From the NCBI RefSeq assembly GCF_000224145.3, contig NC_020170.2, positions 3,488,646 to 3,552,645 of the forward strand: a stretch of DNA of 64,000 bases. The letters run 5' to 3'. Below, piece by piece: positions 48,301 to 60,276 of this stretch. Below the pieces are notes generated by a model. The model was not told where the DNA came from. It saw nothing but the letters and a program-made list of their open reading frames with translations, and did no database searches. Within the stretch, counting starts at the first letter, position 1. Each line of letters opens with the position of its first letter. Made by a program: the position numbers and the translations under genes. This stretch comes from Ciona intestinalis. Its lineage: Eukaryota > Chordata > Ascidiacea > Phlebobranchia > Cionidae.

Positions 48301-51300
48301 AATTCACCAACAAAAGTTTCAGCGGAAACAATTAAGAAGTTTGTGGACAGAGATGAAATTGCCAAGTGAGTTTTAATTTATATTTATGAAAAGTTTATAT
48401 TTGTAATTTACATCTTTTTACCTTTATTTAATGAAAGCCTTTATTTTTTTGTTTTTTTTTGTCACAGTAAAGAATATCGGAGTAATATACAAAACCGTAA
48501 AAGTATGAGAAATGAGAAGTAATGATAAAATGACGGTTGTTATAACACGCTTATAAAGTTAAAAGGTTAAATTGTTAGTTTTGAGAAAAAGTGTGTTTGT
48601 TTTTTTATAAAATTGCGCTCTTTTTTCATAAAGTGAGACATGTGTTATTTAAGTTATACTGTTATAGGTATAAAATATGTTATGATAAAATCAGAAGTGT
48701 ATTATATTTTAAAAAATTAACATTGTCATTTTTTTATTTTTGAGGCTTGAACAAGAACTTAATGGAATTAACACATACGAGGAATGTTTTCGTATTTATC
48801 AAGAAAACGAAACATTGGATCCAGACACAACTACAAGTGATGAGATGGATCTAAGTGGTTCGGATGCACAAGTTGACAGTGTGGTATGCTGCAACGCTGT
48901 TGTAAAAATATATAATCTGGGCAATTCCAACACATTGAAGATGGTTTTAATTTTAAACTGACCCATGGCATTTTACAACAGATTTGAACTGCTTTTAAAC
49001 CATAACGTATGGAAATAAAGACAATCAGACTATTTTATGTTTGTATTAACAGTCAATATATGCCGGTACATATATATGTCAACAATTGTTTTCATTTTAA
49101 TATGTTTGCGCTTTAAAGCAGTTTAAATCTTTTGTAAAATGACATAATATATGAAATATTATATATAAATGATACAGGTACCTTTTTTTACACTTGTGTT
49201 CAGCATACAGTGCATTAACATAGTGTTAGTGTAGCTACCAAGATTATTAGTAGTTGTTCATGTTACATTAACTTATCTCAGACCACAGAAGATGAGGTAG
49301 GACCCCCTCCTTCCAAGTTTCAATCCACGCTCTTTCGTGCTCAACACCGTGTGGCGCTAAAGGGCAACAATGAACCGGTCCGACCAGTAAGTTCATAACG
49401 GAAAAATGCAAAATATAACCCCACATAGCTACACCTAATTATATAAAACATTGTTTTTTTTGCATAGCTTACCAGAAGAGCACGATTTCTGACACCAGCG
49501 CAAAAAATGATGAAAAGATTTGAAATAATTAAACAAGAAGGGAGAGACAAGACAATTCAGGCATGTTAACAGCTTAATTACTTGATCATGCACTTGCAAA
49601 ATTTTAAATGCATTTGTGTGAATAGTGTAGGTTTGTTTCTAAATTCCTCTTTATATTGATTTTTGGAAAATTGACATTTTAAACATAACCAAATGATCTC
49701 TTGTTGCCCAGCTATGCGGAAATATACAAGTTTCATTCATTTATTTTACATTTTAGTCCAGTACTCCAGCTCCAAAGCGTAAAAATCCTTTTGCCAAACC
49801 ACCAACCTTAGACAGGAAGCTTCCATTTAAAGACATTTACAGGTTAGCTGTTTTTCACAAAGTGCTAAAAATAAAACCAAAATAATCTCATACTCTTAAT
49901 GTCCATTGTAAATTTGACTCTCAGACTAATACCTAAAAATTAATTGATATTCTTATCTAATAATTCAAAGGTTTGATTTCTCATTTTTCATAACTTGTTA
50001 TATATATATATGGTACTTATTTCCTAACTTTTTTTCAAGTAATGTATTATAAAATTTTTCTTTCACAAATTTGTCTCGGGTATTTATATCCATACATTGC
50101 ATACTAATAGGTCTTCAACTAGTAGTACAACTCAACAAACAGCTGGGAAAGGTGTAAGGAGAATGGCTCATGCCGCTAACCCAACTAAAACAACCAATGG
50201 TTCAATCCCTAGACCTGTTATAACTGCAGACCGCCACTCAAAGGTTTGTCTGGCAGTGTTTCCATTCTATTTTAAAGTATTTTCTAGCAGTGTTACCCAA
50301 CCATCATTTAAAAATTCTTCTGGCAGTGTTTCCCAACTGTTTCAAATGTTGCAGTGTTGCTCTATTAATTTTTGTGTTTATGCTCTACTTTGTAACGTTA
50401 TGTTTTATTTATTTTAGGTGCCAACAAACATAAGGCAACGATATCTCAGTATGTTTATTGATGAATGTCTTCGTATTTGCAACAATGTATCTGCTGAAGC
50501 TTACAACATGGTAAGACACGTGTTTGTTTATAAGTACTAAAGAACTCTTAGATTCCTATTTTCTTCCAACAAATTAAAAATATTTACTGTCTGTGTATAA
50601 GTAGCTTGTGCAAAGTAATTTGGGAAACTTTTTGAAACACTAAGTTTTTTTATTGGGAGTGGATTTATAACGATATTCTTTAATTTTGTACATGTATAAG
50701 TCTTTTATGATAAAATATGTTAAAATTGTATGTGTCATTTTTTTAATAAAAGGCCGAGTTGTTAATGTAAATTTTTGTGCTCAATACAATTACCTCTAGA
50801 AATTCTTTTTTCTTACAGGCACAAACCGAAGAGACGAGAATTAAAGAGCGCAGCAAAACCAAATCCATTTACCTCAGCCTAGCTGCCTGTACGCTCAAAA
50901 AACTCCGAACTATGACAAATTCTAAAAGTGCCATCACACCACCCCCTACAACCAACAACGACTCAAACTCGACTGTGGTTGCTTTTAAAGGGAGAAATAA
51001 GAGAATAGCTCATGGGGGGTTAGACTTGCCAAACATTGAGGCGAAGAAACAGAAGCTTACCCAAGCACAAAAGTTAAAGAATTTGAATCAGAAAGAAAGT
51101 TGCAAAGGAGGTTTTGAGTTTGAAATGAGGGAGACAACGCAGCTGACAGGTAACTCTTGCACGCTGTCAAGCAATGACAAACAACTATGCTCATGTAATT
51201 CATATGAAAGTAGTATATTGGATTTTGTATTGTCATAGTTTTACATATACATAATTTTTTGATCATAGAAAATAAGGTGTTTTGTTTTACCCTAGGCTCA

Positions 51301-54300
51301 TACAGTGTATTTATACACTACATGTCCAATTACAGTAGAGTCATAAAAAAATACACCTAACGATATAAATATATAGACTTAACGGATATTGGATAAAAAA
51401 TTTCCCATTACACTTATAATTTACATCTTGCCACTACTAATGTTTATGCAACATTTTACCAAATATAATCATATACGTATTACGCAATACACACAGGTGA
51501 GGAGTTATATGAGAGGATGTGTAACTACATAATGACTGAAGATCAACTCAGAGATAATGGTTACCCTCGGGAAGCAGAAATTCCCGGCCAATGCAAGTTC
51601 TACAATAAAACAGCTACACCTGTGCCTATGGATGCGAAAAGGTGGGAAGAATTAGGTTCATACAAAGCGGAAATGAAATTAATTCAAAAAAGAGAAATTA
51701 AAGAATGAAACAGGAAAAATTTTAATTAAAATCGAAAATGGCCTTTTTTAATTTTAGTGTAGGTAGGGAAAGAGTGGGTTAAATGAGAATGCTAGTTATT
51801 AAGTGGTTCTTAATGTTAAAAATTTATTTGATAGTCTTTGAATGATTGAATGAATAATTGTTACTCTATCCTTGCGTGGCCGGAAAACGATTCTTTATCA
51901 GTTATTTAGCTTATATTTTTTGTAAAATGATAACTTAAATTTAAAAGCTGTTTGGTGGTCTTACCTGTAAGACTGTAACCTCTTTAAGTTTAAAGGAACT
52001 TAGGTTGAAAACATACGATCCAAATACAGTATAGTGTGGAGTCTTAATAGGTTGTAACGTTTTCTATGTGTTCAGGAAAATATGTCAGCGCTGTGGTAAA
52101 GAGTTTATATTATCACTAATATCCATGCGGAATGGAACTGAATGCATTCACCATTGGGGGAGAGCTTATTCAACTAAAGTGAGTTTAAAGATGAGGGATT
52201 GTGTACAATCCGTAATGAATGCATGGTTTAATAACAGAAAACATTCTATATGCCATCACTTAAAAAATCACTCACAAAGTTACACATATAGTAACTTGTA
52301 AGTGGGGCGTGGGCATGATGTATATGTAACAGAACATCAGTGTTACAATATACTGACCAACTTTACCGCGCCATGCAAGGATAAAAACTTAGATTTATTT
52401 AATTCTACTTTTAAAGGTTGGTTCTTCATGGGAAAAAAGATATTCTTGTTGTCAGAACACTGTGGGCTCCGAGGGTTGTTCAGTAAATGAGGTAAACTTG
52501 TATTTCTATAGATTGTAATTTGAATATTAACATAATATTACATACAGTAAACTAACATATTGTAAAAAAGAAATATTGATCAAAAATATACAGATTTGGT
52601 GAAGATTGAAATTTAAATACCTAAAATGTTTTGATTATACCTTGAAAAAGCAAGTATTTTATATTTGTTTATAAAATAATGGACCAATTCCCCCCTTAAT
52701 CCAAAGTCCGATGATGTGTCTTGCTAATGTAACTTGCCTATATAAAATAGATTAATATTTGTTTAACAAATGTGACATAAGATAACCAAAATTATTCTTA
52801 CATAAACTTTTCAGACACATGTTCACCAAGACAATANNNNNNNNNNNNNNNNNNNNNNNNNNNNNNNNNNNNNNNNNNNNNNNNNNNNNNNNNNNNNNNN
52901 NNNNNNNNNNNNNNNNNNNNNNNNNNNNNNNNNNNNNNNNNNNNNNNNNNNNNNNNNNNNNNNNNNNNNNNNNNNNNNNNNNNNNNNNNNNNNNNNNNNN
53001 NNNNNNNNNNNNNNNNNNNNNNNNNNNNNNNNNNNNNNNACCCGGTATATATTCACTTGATTGTGAGATGGTGAGCATTTGTTCATAATAGTAAAACTAT
53101 ATATTTGTTATTTGTATTTTAAAAATCAACGCTGTTGTGATTCTGTTGTAGTCAAATGAATGTAACTTACTTTATCCTCGTGTGGCCGGAAAACGACAGT
53201 CGTTATAACACCGGTTTTCATACACCTTGTACGAGTTTACGAGTTACCAAGTCTGGTGTTACTTTTTGGGTGAAAGGATACCATGTTCAATGCCCGGTGC
53301 TGCCAGTAATTTGGGTGTATGTCTCCTTGGACAGAAAACTTAACAGCACTTTTCAATCCAGTGGTCACTACTGGATTTTCCGATTTGCCAGCCAAGCAAA
53401 AAATCACCCTTAAAGTCACAAATGTAGGTTTTAGAAGCAGAACATCCGTGTTATAACAACTTTCAGCACCCCACTATGTTAGAATATGTTACTGACATTA
53501 ATTTGTTGTTGTTAAATCTGTCCCCAGTGTTATACAATGGTGGGATTGGAGCTTGCCAGAGTAAGTGTGGTGGATTTCACAGGAAAACTTGTTTATGATA
53601 CATTTGTGGTTCCTGAAGGAAAAATACTGGATTACAATACAAGGTAATGCTACCTAAACATTGCTTCTATTTATATATTAATGGGTGATGTACACATATC
53701 TGCTTTAACCATCTATAATATGTTCTTAAATTTTATAAATGTAGAAACGGCATTTATAGTTAGACAAATAAAACTGTAAAGGGAATTTTTTGTAATGTGT
53801 GAAAGCAAAACTTTGGGGTAGGTTGCCCACCCTGCTATTTCAGATTTGATACCTATACTGTCTATATATCTACAGTCGAACTGCTGGAGCTGGTGCATTG
53901 GTAAAAGCAGCTAGCTATTTAGTATTTATTTTCAGGAAGCCATATACATACAATGATACAACATATATGGTGGCCTTACAATCTTAATTCCCGTTTTTAA
54001 ATAGCAAGACATATCAATACAATAATTTTGAAAATCATGGACCAACCCATGAGTTACCACTGGGTTGTAGCATCAGTTAGAATCTGGTGCTACGAAAATG
54101 CACATTGTCAGTTACGTTTTCGTAGCACCAGATCCTTACTATAACTTCATCTAATTTATCTCTAAATAGGTGGAGTGGTTTACATAAGTCAGATTTTGTC
54201 GGCGTAAAAACAACACTGAGACACGTGCAAGCTGTTTTTCTAAGCAAGTTTTCATCTGATTCAATTCTTATCGGGCACAGTCTTGAAAGTGACTTAGTTG

Positions 54301-55854
54301 CTCTAAGGGTAAACTGTTTTTCTTATACGTATTTTAATATTAACAGAATAATTGTAACTTCCTCACGTGGCTGGAAAACGACAGTCGTTATAACACAGGT
54401 GTTCTGTTTCATACACCTTGTGCCAGCTTACAAGTTACCATGTATGTTATTTTGTGGGTGATTGTTTTTTAATTTATGCTTCTCAAATTATTTTTATTAG
54501 TCTACCACTTGTACTGAAGGGTCCTCCAAGTGGTATGCAAGTAACTTATATAGAATAATAGAGTAAAACTTACAACCCATGTGGTGGTGCAACAACATTC
54601 GTTATACTGCAGGTGTTCATATAGGTTAACTAAAATTGAACACATTACTAGTGAATTAAATTTAAAAAAAGAAGGATTTTCGATCTAGAATATAATTTTA
54701 TTTAAATATGTGGTACGAGGTGTCATAAAATTAAAGTTGTGTGGGAGTAGAACCTCTGATCTAAATAATAGCACGTTTTATTGTAGTGTACAGTGTGCAT
54801 TTGTATATTCTTGCATCCTGTTTATTTACATAGTTTATTTATACATGTACAATATTTTATTCAAGCATATTTGCATTAGCAAGCTCTTTTTATTTTTCAG
54901 ATAATCCATAACTCAGTTGTGGATACATCCATAGTATTCCCGCATAGATTAGGTCCGCCATATAAACGTGCCTTGAGAAATTTAATGTCAGAACACCTGG
55001 GTATTGTGATACAGAATGCAGGTATGAATTATTTCTTAAGCAGTAAGTGCTGATTACATATATATATATACAGCGGTGTGGCAGTGGGTATTAAACCCGT
55101 CTTTTTGGCTAGACGCTAGAGGATACGAGTTCCAGGCTTGTTGTTGCCATTTTATAGAGGGTTGTGCGCTCGCGAGCAAGATACTTAACAGTAATTGCTC
55201 AAACTCAGTGGTCATTCATGAGTTGTTAAAATTGTTAGCCATACGTGAAAATGAAAAAATAATTACTCACAAAGTTACGTACATGGTAACTGGTAAGTCG
55301 TTTGAGATAGAACAATTAAGCGCCGTTGCTCTGCGACGTGGGGATAAATAAGATACATTCGTCCATTCACCGCGGTATATCTAAAGCGTGTCTTTTATAA
55401 ATCTAACGGGCGTAAAACTAACGAAGAAGTATCACACATTGGTTTGTATGAATTATGTAACTTATCATAATTTATATTTCTTTTTGTGTGTCTCATTTTA
55501 TTTTTCGTGTATGTGTCTAGTTTTTGTACGTTGTACAAGTTATTTGCTTCGTTTCGCAATCGCCGTGCTGCAAGTTTTTATGTTAGTTTAGACTAGAGTC
55601 TTAGACAACCTGTTAGTGACCACTGGGCCAGAACAATTACTTTTAAGTGTCAAGATCGTCAGCCCAAAACCATAGCACCAGCTTCTAGCATGATCCTGCA
55701 TGCCTGGGTGTTGTACATGAACAATATTATAAATAGAGCTGACACGTTCAGATTCTTTTCCGCAGGCGATGAAGGTCACGATTGCACAGAAGATGCTGTC
55801 GCATGTGTTAAACTTATGAACTGGAAACTGAACGAAGATTGCAAAGTTAAATGA
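45338..55854 (+). CDS. REXO1: RNA exonuclease 1 (REXO1/EloA-BP1), about 20 exons, one exon broken by an assembly gap
   Basis: DEDDh 3'-5' exonuclease of the REXO1/Rex family; the vertebrate protein also binds elongin A. Exons: 45338-45392, 46751-46897, 46974-47088, 47307-47467, 47879-48365, 48745-48883, 49282-49386, 49468-49560, 49757-49842, 50111-50243, 50418-50510, 50819-51149, 51497-51641, 52076-52178, 52417-52491, 52815-53070 (with 203 Ns), 53528-53643, 54170-54308, 54901-55021, 55766-55854; roughly 900 residues or more. The N-terminal half is a Lys/Ser-rich acidic linker, then EECFRIYQE and [10 protein letters not shown], a [20 protein letters not shown] helix region, [11 protein letters not shown], and a zinc-finger-like [10 protein letters not shown]...CIHHWGR...[13 protein letters not shown]. 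Catalytic motifs: LDCEM (D, E), [14 protein letters not shown] (D), and [11 protein letters not shown] (H-x4-D). The intron after 49560 uses a GC donor. The last exon is duplicated at 58071. Confidence 0.93.
45343..45885. repeat. Direct repeat of about 240 bp around a 50-N gap (assembly overlap)
   Basis: 45343-45585 recurs almost exactly at 45641-45884, separated by 50 Ns (45591-45640). The second copy has one extra G just after GAAAGTC and lacks one G near TGACTAGAAATG. This fits two contig ends, or two alleles, that were not merged. The first copy supplies the REXO1 start exon with a donor whose phase fits exon 2. Confidence 0.9.
51850..51902 (+). repeat. Family-2 element, left-arm fragment (REXO1 intron)
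   Basis: AATTGTTACTCTATCCTTGC then GTGGCCGGAAAACGATTC, the left terminal sequence of the family-2 element. Confidence 0.65.
52268..52389 (-). repeat. Family-2 element, right arm (REXO1 intron)
   Basis: TCACAAAGTTACACATATAG, TAACTTGTAAGTGGGGCGTG, GTAACAGAACATCAGTGTTA, and CGCGCCATGCAAGGATAAAA in order, the mirror image of the left arm. It ends about 27 bp before the REXO1 exon at 52417. Confidence 0.65.
53156..53501 (+). mobile_element. Family-2 inverted-repeat element carrying a SINE-like insert
   Basis: Left arm: TGTAACTTACTTTATCCTCG, TGTGGCCGGAAAACGACAGT, CGTTATAACACCGG. Right arm: GAACATCCGTGTTATAACAA, CCCCACTATGTTAGAATATG, TTACTGACATT, the imperfect reverse complement. Between them is SINE-like sequence (ATACCATGTTCAATGCCCGG, then GTATGTCTCCTTGGACAGAA and CCAGTGGTCAC). 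So this is a non-autonomous DNA transposon or foldback element, about 345 bp, with nested or captured SINE material. It lies in the REXO1 intron between the gap and exon 53528. Confidence 0.7.
54083..54134. repeat. Perfect 17-bp inverted repeat, 18-bp loop
   Basis: ATCTGGTGCTACGAAAA (54083-54099) and TTTTCGTAGCACCAGAT (54118-54134) are exact reverse complements. The stem lies 35 bp upstream of the REXO1 exon at 54170. It does not belong to either MITE family described here. Confidence 0.85.
54346..54463 (+). repeat. Family-2 element, solitary left arm (REXO1 intron)
   Basis: TTGTAACTTCCTCACGTGGC, TGGAAAACGACAGTCGTTAT, AACACAGGTGTTCTGTTTCA, TACACCTTGTGCCAGCTTAC, AAGTTACCATGTATGTTATT. The cleanest copy of the whole arm, about 110 bp. 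Confidence 0.75.
54566..54632 (+). repeat. Family-2 element, diverged left arm
   Basis: ACTTACAACCCATGTGGTGG followed by TGCAACAACATTCGTTATAC and TGCAGGTGTTCATATAGG. Confidence 0.5.
55075..55290 (+). repeat. tRNA-derived SINE-like repeat (REXO1 last intron)
   Basis: A-box-like TGGCAGTGGGTATTAAACCC, B-box-like GGATACGAGTTCCAGGC, then CAAGATACTTAACAGTAATT, CTCAAACTCAGTGGTCATTC and TCACAAAGTTACGTACATGG. The last part also occurs in family-2 right arms, so the two families have exchanged sequence. Confidence 0.55.
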
Positions 55855-57814
55855 CCATTCTGTAGTTTTTTACTTTTAAGTTATTTTTCGGCAGTATTTT
55901 GTTTTTGAGCGATTTTTCGTCCGTAATAATTCTACGCTTGCTCTTACCTAGGTTTTTTCGTTGAGTGGTCTTCTAGTACGTCATCGTGTTGTTTTAAGCA
56001 GCGCGCACGCTTTCGTTTGTTGTTCTTCTAATCCGTTCACGCTGCTCAATAAATGCGCTCTGTATTTTTATTCCATTTACCGCGGATCAATTTCGGCATC
56101 AGAGAACGAACGGTGTCGTTCCGTTTTTGAAAGAAAACCTGTCAGGCCTGTTTTTGATAAAACACAAAGAATCAAACGTACGGCTGCCTGTTCGATTAAG
56201 TATGTAATATACTGTCTCATTAGCCAGATGCTACGGTTATTTTTGTAGCCAAAATAACAATTGTAAAAGTCGAAACATCCGGTTTTGATAAAGACATTTT
56301 ATTTTAAAACGTTCAACTGGAAAGAAATCGTAATCCATATATTTTATCAAGAAAATGTGAAGCGATGCTTGTCAACAGAAAACCTAAAAGGATGTAAGAC
56401 CCGCTGTATGGATGTCTAGAACAAATAACCTCAAGTGATTTTTAAAATGATTATAAAAGTACTTAAAGTGATTATCTTATGCGTGTGGATAATATAGAAT
56501 GCTATTTTAATTGTTTATACAATCTGAGTAAAGCTGTTATATTTTAAAACAACATTTGCCCGAAGTCTGCTATAAGTTTCCAAAACCACTGCCTAGGATA
56601 CTATATTCCATTAAGAATAATGTTATAAAAGGCGTAGATTTTATTACAACGACAGGCAGCAAGGTAAAGATGGCCATCACCCAACGGCCTACCTTTTCCG
56701 TTTTCTGATTGACGATTTTTTTTCTTGAACTGAAAGACGTTATTAAAAACCACTAAGCGAAAGAAAAGGCGTCCATGCATAATTAATAAGAAAAACGTTG
56801 TTATGTCGTGTTAATAAGAATAGCAGACTGGATTTTGGAATTGACTGTCGGGTGATTATTTCCGCTGTTACGTACCTATAAGGTGTTGGGTGATGAAAAT
56901 TCTATTAGGGTGGAGGAAGATGGGTCACCTTTAGCACATAATATTCAAATACCCTGATCGTGTTTTTAACTATTAATAACGCTCTATTGGGGTTGTGAGG
57001 ATACAGTTTTTAATTTTTAATTTTTATTTGTTAAACTACCAAATGGGACGACAAAATAGAATGAAAAAGTGTCCCATCTCCCCCGGGCCCTTCTATATAG
57101 TAAACCGAACTTTGACCGTTTTTAGATCCGCGGTTTTGCGTTTTATATCACGGTGAATCTATAGATGTAAAAGGGTATGATATGCGAGTGACAGATTGAT
57201 TCTGGGCCGACTTTAAAATGTCATATGTCGCCCATTGAAGTTATTATATATCTATGAATGCACCGGAAATTTGATTAAAACTGTTTTGCCGCCAGATTGT
57301 AATTAAAATTATATTGGTATATCGTGCGTCTGAAAAGCAATCTACGTATGACTGAAATGCCCTTTGTGACAGTTATTCCCAATTTAGCTGTTGGACTCCT
57401 TGCCTTTCATGCATTTGGCCTTTTTTGCTCTGGCACCTGACAGATCGACACTTCGATCGGTTGTAAAATCGAACCAAGACTCCTGAAAGTATTTCGAATT
57501 TCTTCTTGCGATTTTCGACCAATCGATCAAAATGAGAATGACGTTAATACAAAAAAATATATGGAATTTTTCCCTATTGTTCTTTTTTCGTTCACGAATG
57601 CTGGAAAATGGATTTTTTCTGGGATTAAAACCCCGCACCGTCGATGCCCTTTCATCAGTGGTGCTGCTGTGCCAGGGCAGATAAAGATAATTTTTGTCTT
57701 AAGGTATGTTTTACAATTTTACATGTTTTCTTACAGTTAGACTTTAAAAGTACGCGGTGTTTTAATGCCCGTTAAAAGGGACCGAACAGGGGTTGTACAT
57801 TTTATACCGTGACG
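55560..57814. repeat. Duplicated 2.2-kb segment, copy A
   Basis: Runs from TCGCCGTGCTGCAAG to ATACCGTGACG immediately before a 50-N gap. It contains the last REXO1 exon, its 3' UTR (AATAAA at 56048-56053) and a MITE. Copy B after the gap differs by scattered substitutions and small indels, the largest about 50 bp at the MITE edge. Confidence 0.95.
56904..57100 (-). repeat. Family-1 MITE in copy A
   Basis: Ends TTAGGGTGGAGGAAGATGGG and GTCCCATCTCCCCCGGGCCC / TTCTATATAG; interior ATACCCTGATCGTGTTTTTA and CTACCAAATGGGACGACAAA. Confidence 0.8.
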
Positions 57815-58070
57815 NNNNNNNNNNNNNNNNNNNNNNNNNNNNNNNNNNNNNNNNNNNNNNNNNNTCGCCGTGCTGCAAGTTTTAATGTTAGTTTAGACTA
57901 GAGTCTTAGACAACCTGTTAGTGACCACTGGGCCAGAACAATTACTTTTAAGTGTCAAGATCGTCAGCCCAAAACCATAGCACCAGCTTCTAGCATGATC
58001 CTGCATGCCTGGGTGTTGTACATGAACAATATTATAAATAGAGCTGACACGTTCAGATTCTTTTCCGCAG

Positions 58071-58159
58071 GCGATGAAGGTCACGATTGCACAGAAGATG
58101 CTGTCGCATGTGTTAAACTTATGAACTGGAAACTGAACGAAGATTGCAAAGTTAAATGA
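58071..58159 (+). CDS. REXO1: Second copy of the last REXO1 exon
   Basis: Same translation as 55766-55854 ([20 protein letters not shown] then KLNEDCKVK and stop), with the same TTTTCCGCAG acceptor and an AATAAA at 58353-58358. It has no upstream exons of its own. It most likely represents the other allele of the same exon placed in tandem by assembly; a true terminal-exon duplication is the alternative. Confidence 0.85.
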
Positions 58160-59220
58160 CCATTCTGTAGTTTTTTACTTTTAAGTTATTTTTCGGCAGT
58201 ATTTTGTTTTTGAGCGATTTTTCGTCCGTAATAATTCTACCCTTGCTCTTACCTAGGTTATTTCGTTGAGTGGCCTTCTAGTACGTCATACTGTTGTTTT
58301 AAGCAGCGCGCACGCTTTCGTTTGTTGTTCTTCTAATCCGTTCACGCTGCTCAATAAATGCGCTCTGTATTTTTATTCCATTTACCGCGGATCAATTTCG
58401 GCATCAGAGAACGAACGGTGTCGTTCCGTTTTTGAAAGAAAACCTGTCAGGCCTGTTTTTGATAAAACACAAAGAATCAAACGTACGGCTGCCTGTTCGA
58501 TTAAGTATGTAATATAGGCCTACTGTCTCATTAGCCAGATGCTACGGTTATTTTTGTAGCCAAAATAACAGTTGTAAATGTCGAAACATCCGGGTTTGAC
58601 AAATACTTTGACATTTTATTTTAAAACCTTCAACTGGAAAGAAATCGTAATCCATATATTTTATCAGGAAAATGTGAAGCGATGCTTGTCAACAGAAAAC
58701 CTAAAAGGATGTAAGACCCGCTAGTATAAATGTGTGAAACAAATAACCTCAAGTGATTTTTAAAATGATTATAAAAGTACTTAAAGTGATTATCTTATGC
58801 GTGTGGATAATATAGAATGCTATTTTAATTGTTTACACAATCTGAGTAAAGCTGTTATATTTTAAAACAACATTTGCCCGAAGTCTGCTATAAGTTTCCA
58901 AAACCACTGCCTAGGATACTATATTCCATTAAGAATAATGTTATAAAAGTCGTAGATTTTATTACAACGACAGGCAGCAAGGTAAAGATGGCCATCACCC
59001 AACGGCCTACCTTTTCCGTTTTCTGATTGACGATTTTTTTTCTTGAACTGAAAGACGTTATTAAAAACCACTAAGCGAAAGAAAAGGCGTCCATGCATAA
59101 TTAATAAGAAAAACGTTGTTATGTCGTGTTAATAAGAATAGCAGACTGGATTTTGGAATTGACTGTCGGGTGATTATTTCCGCTGTTACGTACCTATAAG
59201 GTGTTGGGTGATGAAAATTC

Positions 59221-59403
59221 TATTAGGGTGGAGGAAGATGGGTCACCTTTAGCACATAATATTCAAATACCCTGATCGTGTTTTTAACTATTAATAACGC
59301 TCTATTGGGGTTGTGAGGATACAGTTTTTAATTTTTCTTTGTTAAACTACCAAATGGGACGACAAAATAGAATGAAAAAGTGTCCCATCTCCCCCGGGCC
59401 CTT
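59221..59403 (-). repeat. Family-1 MITE in copy B
   Basis: Same insertion as 56904-57100 at the same relative place, so it predates the split of the two copies. Its right terminus is cut by the length difference between copies. Confidence 0.8.
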
Positions 59404-60276
59404 ATCACGGTGAATCTATAGATGTAAAAGGGTATGATATGCGAGTGACAGATTGATTCTGGGCCGACTTTAAAATGTCATATGTCGCCCATTGAAGTTA
59501 TTATATATCTATGAATGCGCCGGAAATTTGATTAAAACTGTTTTGCCGCCAGATTGTAATTAAAATTATATTGGTATATCGTGCGTCTGAAAAGCAATCT
59601 ACGTATGACTGAAATGCCCTTTGTGACAGTTATTCCCAATTTAGCTGTTGGACTCCTTGCCTTTCATGCATTTGGCCTTTTTTGCTCTGGCACCTGACAG
59701 ATCGACACTTCGATCGGTTGTAAAATCGAACCAAGACTCCTGAAAGTATTTCGAATTTCTTCTTGCGATTTTCGACCAATCGATCAAAATGAGAATGACG
59801 TTAATACAAAAAAATATATGGAATTTTTCCCTATTGTTCTTTTTTCGTTCACGAATGCTGGAAAATGGATTTTTTCTGGGATTAAAACCCCGCACCGTCG
59901 ATGCCCTTTCATCAGTGGTGCTGCTGTGCCAGGGCAGATAAAGATAATTTTTGTCTTAAGGTATGTTTTACAATTTTACATGTTTTCTTACAGTTAGACT
60001 TTAAAAGTACGCGGTGTTTTAATGCCCGTTAAAAGGGACCGAACAGGGGTTGTACATTTTATACCGTGACGATATAACAAAAAGGGCAAGTCCGTCACGG
60101 AAAACGCGTGTATAAACGCCCGTAATTTATGTCATGAACAGAATACTGCCGTGCCTGGAGCTTGCGAAGTGAAAATGTGTGTTCTATAAATGGCCACACT
60201 TAATAATTAATATTTGGCCACATAAATAGCATCTTAGGTTACGTAATTTGTTGCTTTAAGATCCTTTTTTTTACAG

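Larger units (their letters stand above)
57865..60071. repeat. Duplicated 2.2-kb segment, copy B
   Basis: Begins right after the 50-N gap (57815-57864) and ends at the same ATACCGTGACG, after which unique sequence leads to the tachykinin gene. It lacks about 50 bp that copy A has downstream of GGGCCCTT and carries a few inserted bases elsewhere (e.g. GGCCTA in the 3' UTR). Confidence 0.95.

Noticed and set aside
47868-48365. Long minus-strand open frame opposite a REXO1 exon
   Set aside because: A shadow of the Lys/Ser-rich REXO1 exon 47879-48365, which is in phase with its neighbours.
48468-48522. Possible extra REXO1 exon ([18 protein letters not shown] then stop)
   Set aside because: It would truncate the protein, and exon 47879-48365 joins 48745 directly in phase with a conserved EECFRIYQE sequence. 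At most a poison exon.
55961-56248. Plus-strand open frame after the REXO1 stop, repeated in copy B
   Set aside because: It lies in the REXO1 3' UTR around the AATAAA signal; no homology, and indels differ between copies.
57384-57638. 84-codon minus-strand open frame, also present at 59641-59895
   Set aside because: It has no ATG start and no family resemblance. Its repetition only reflects the duplicated segment.
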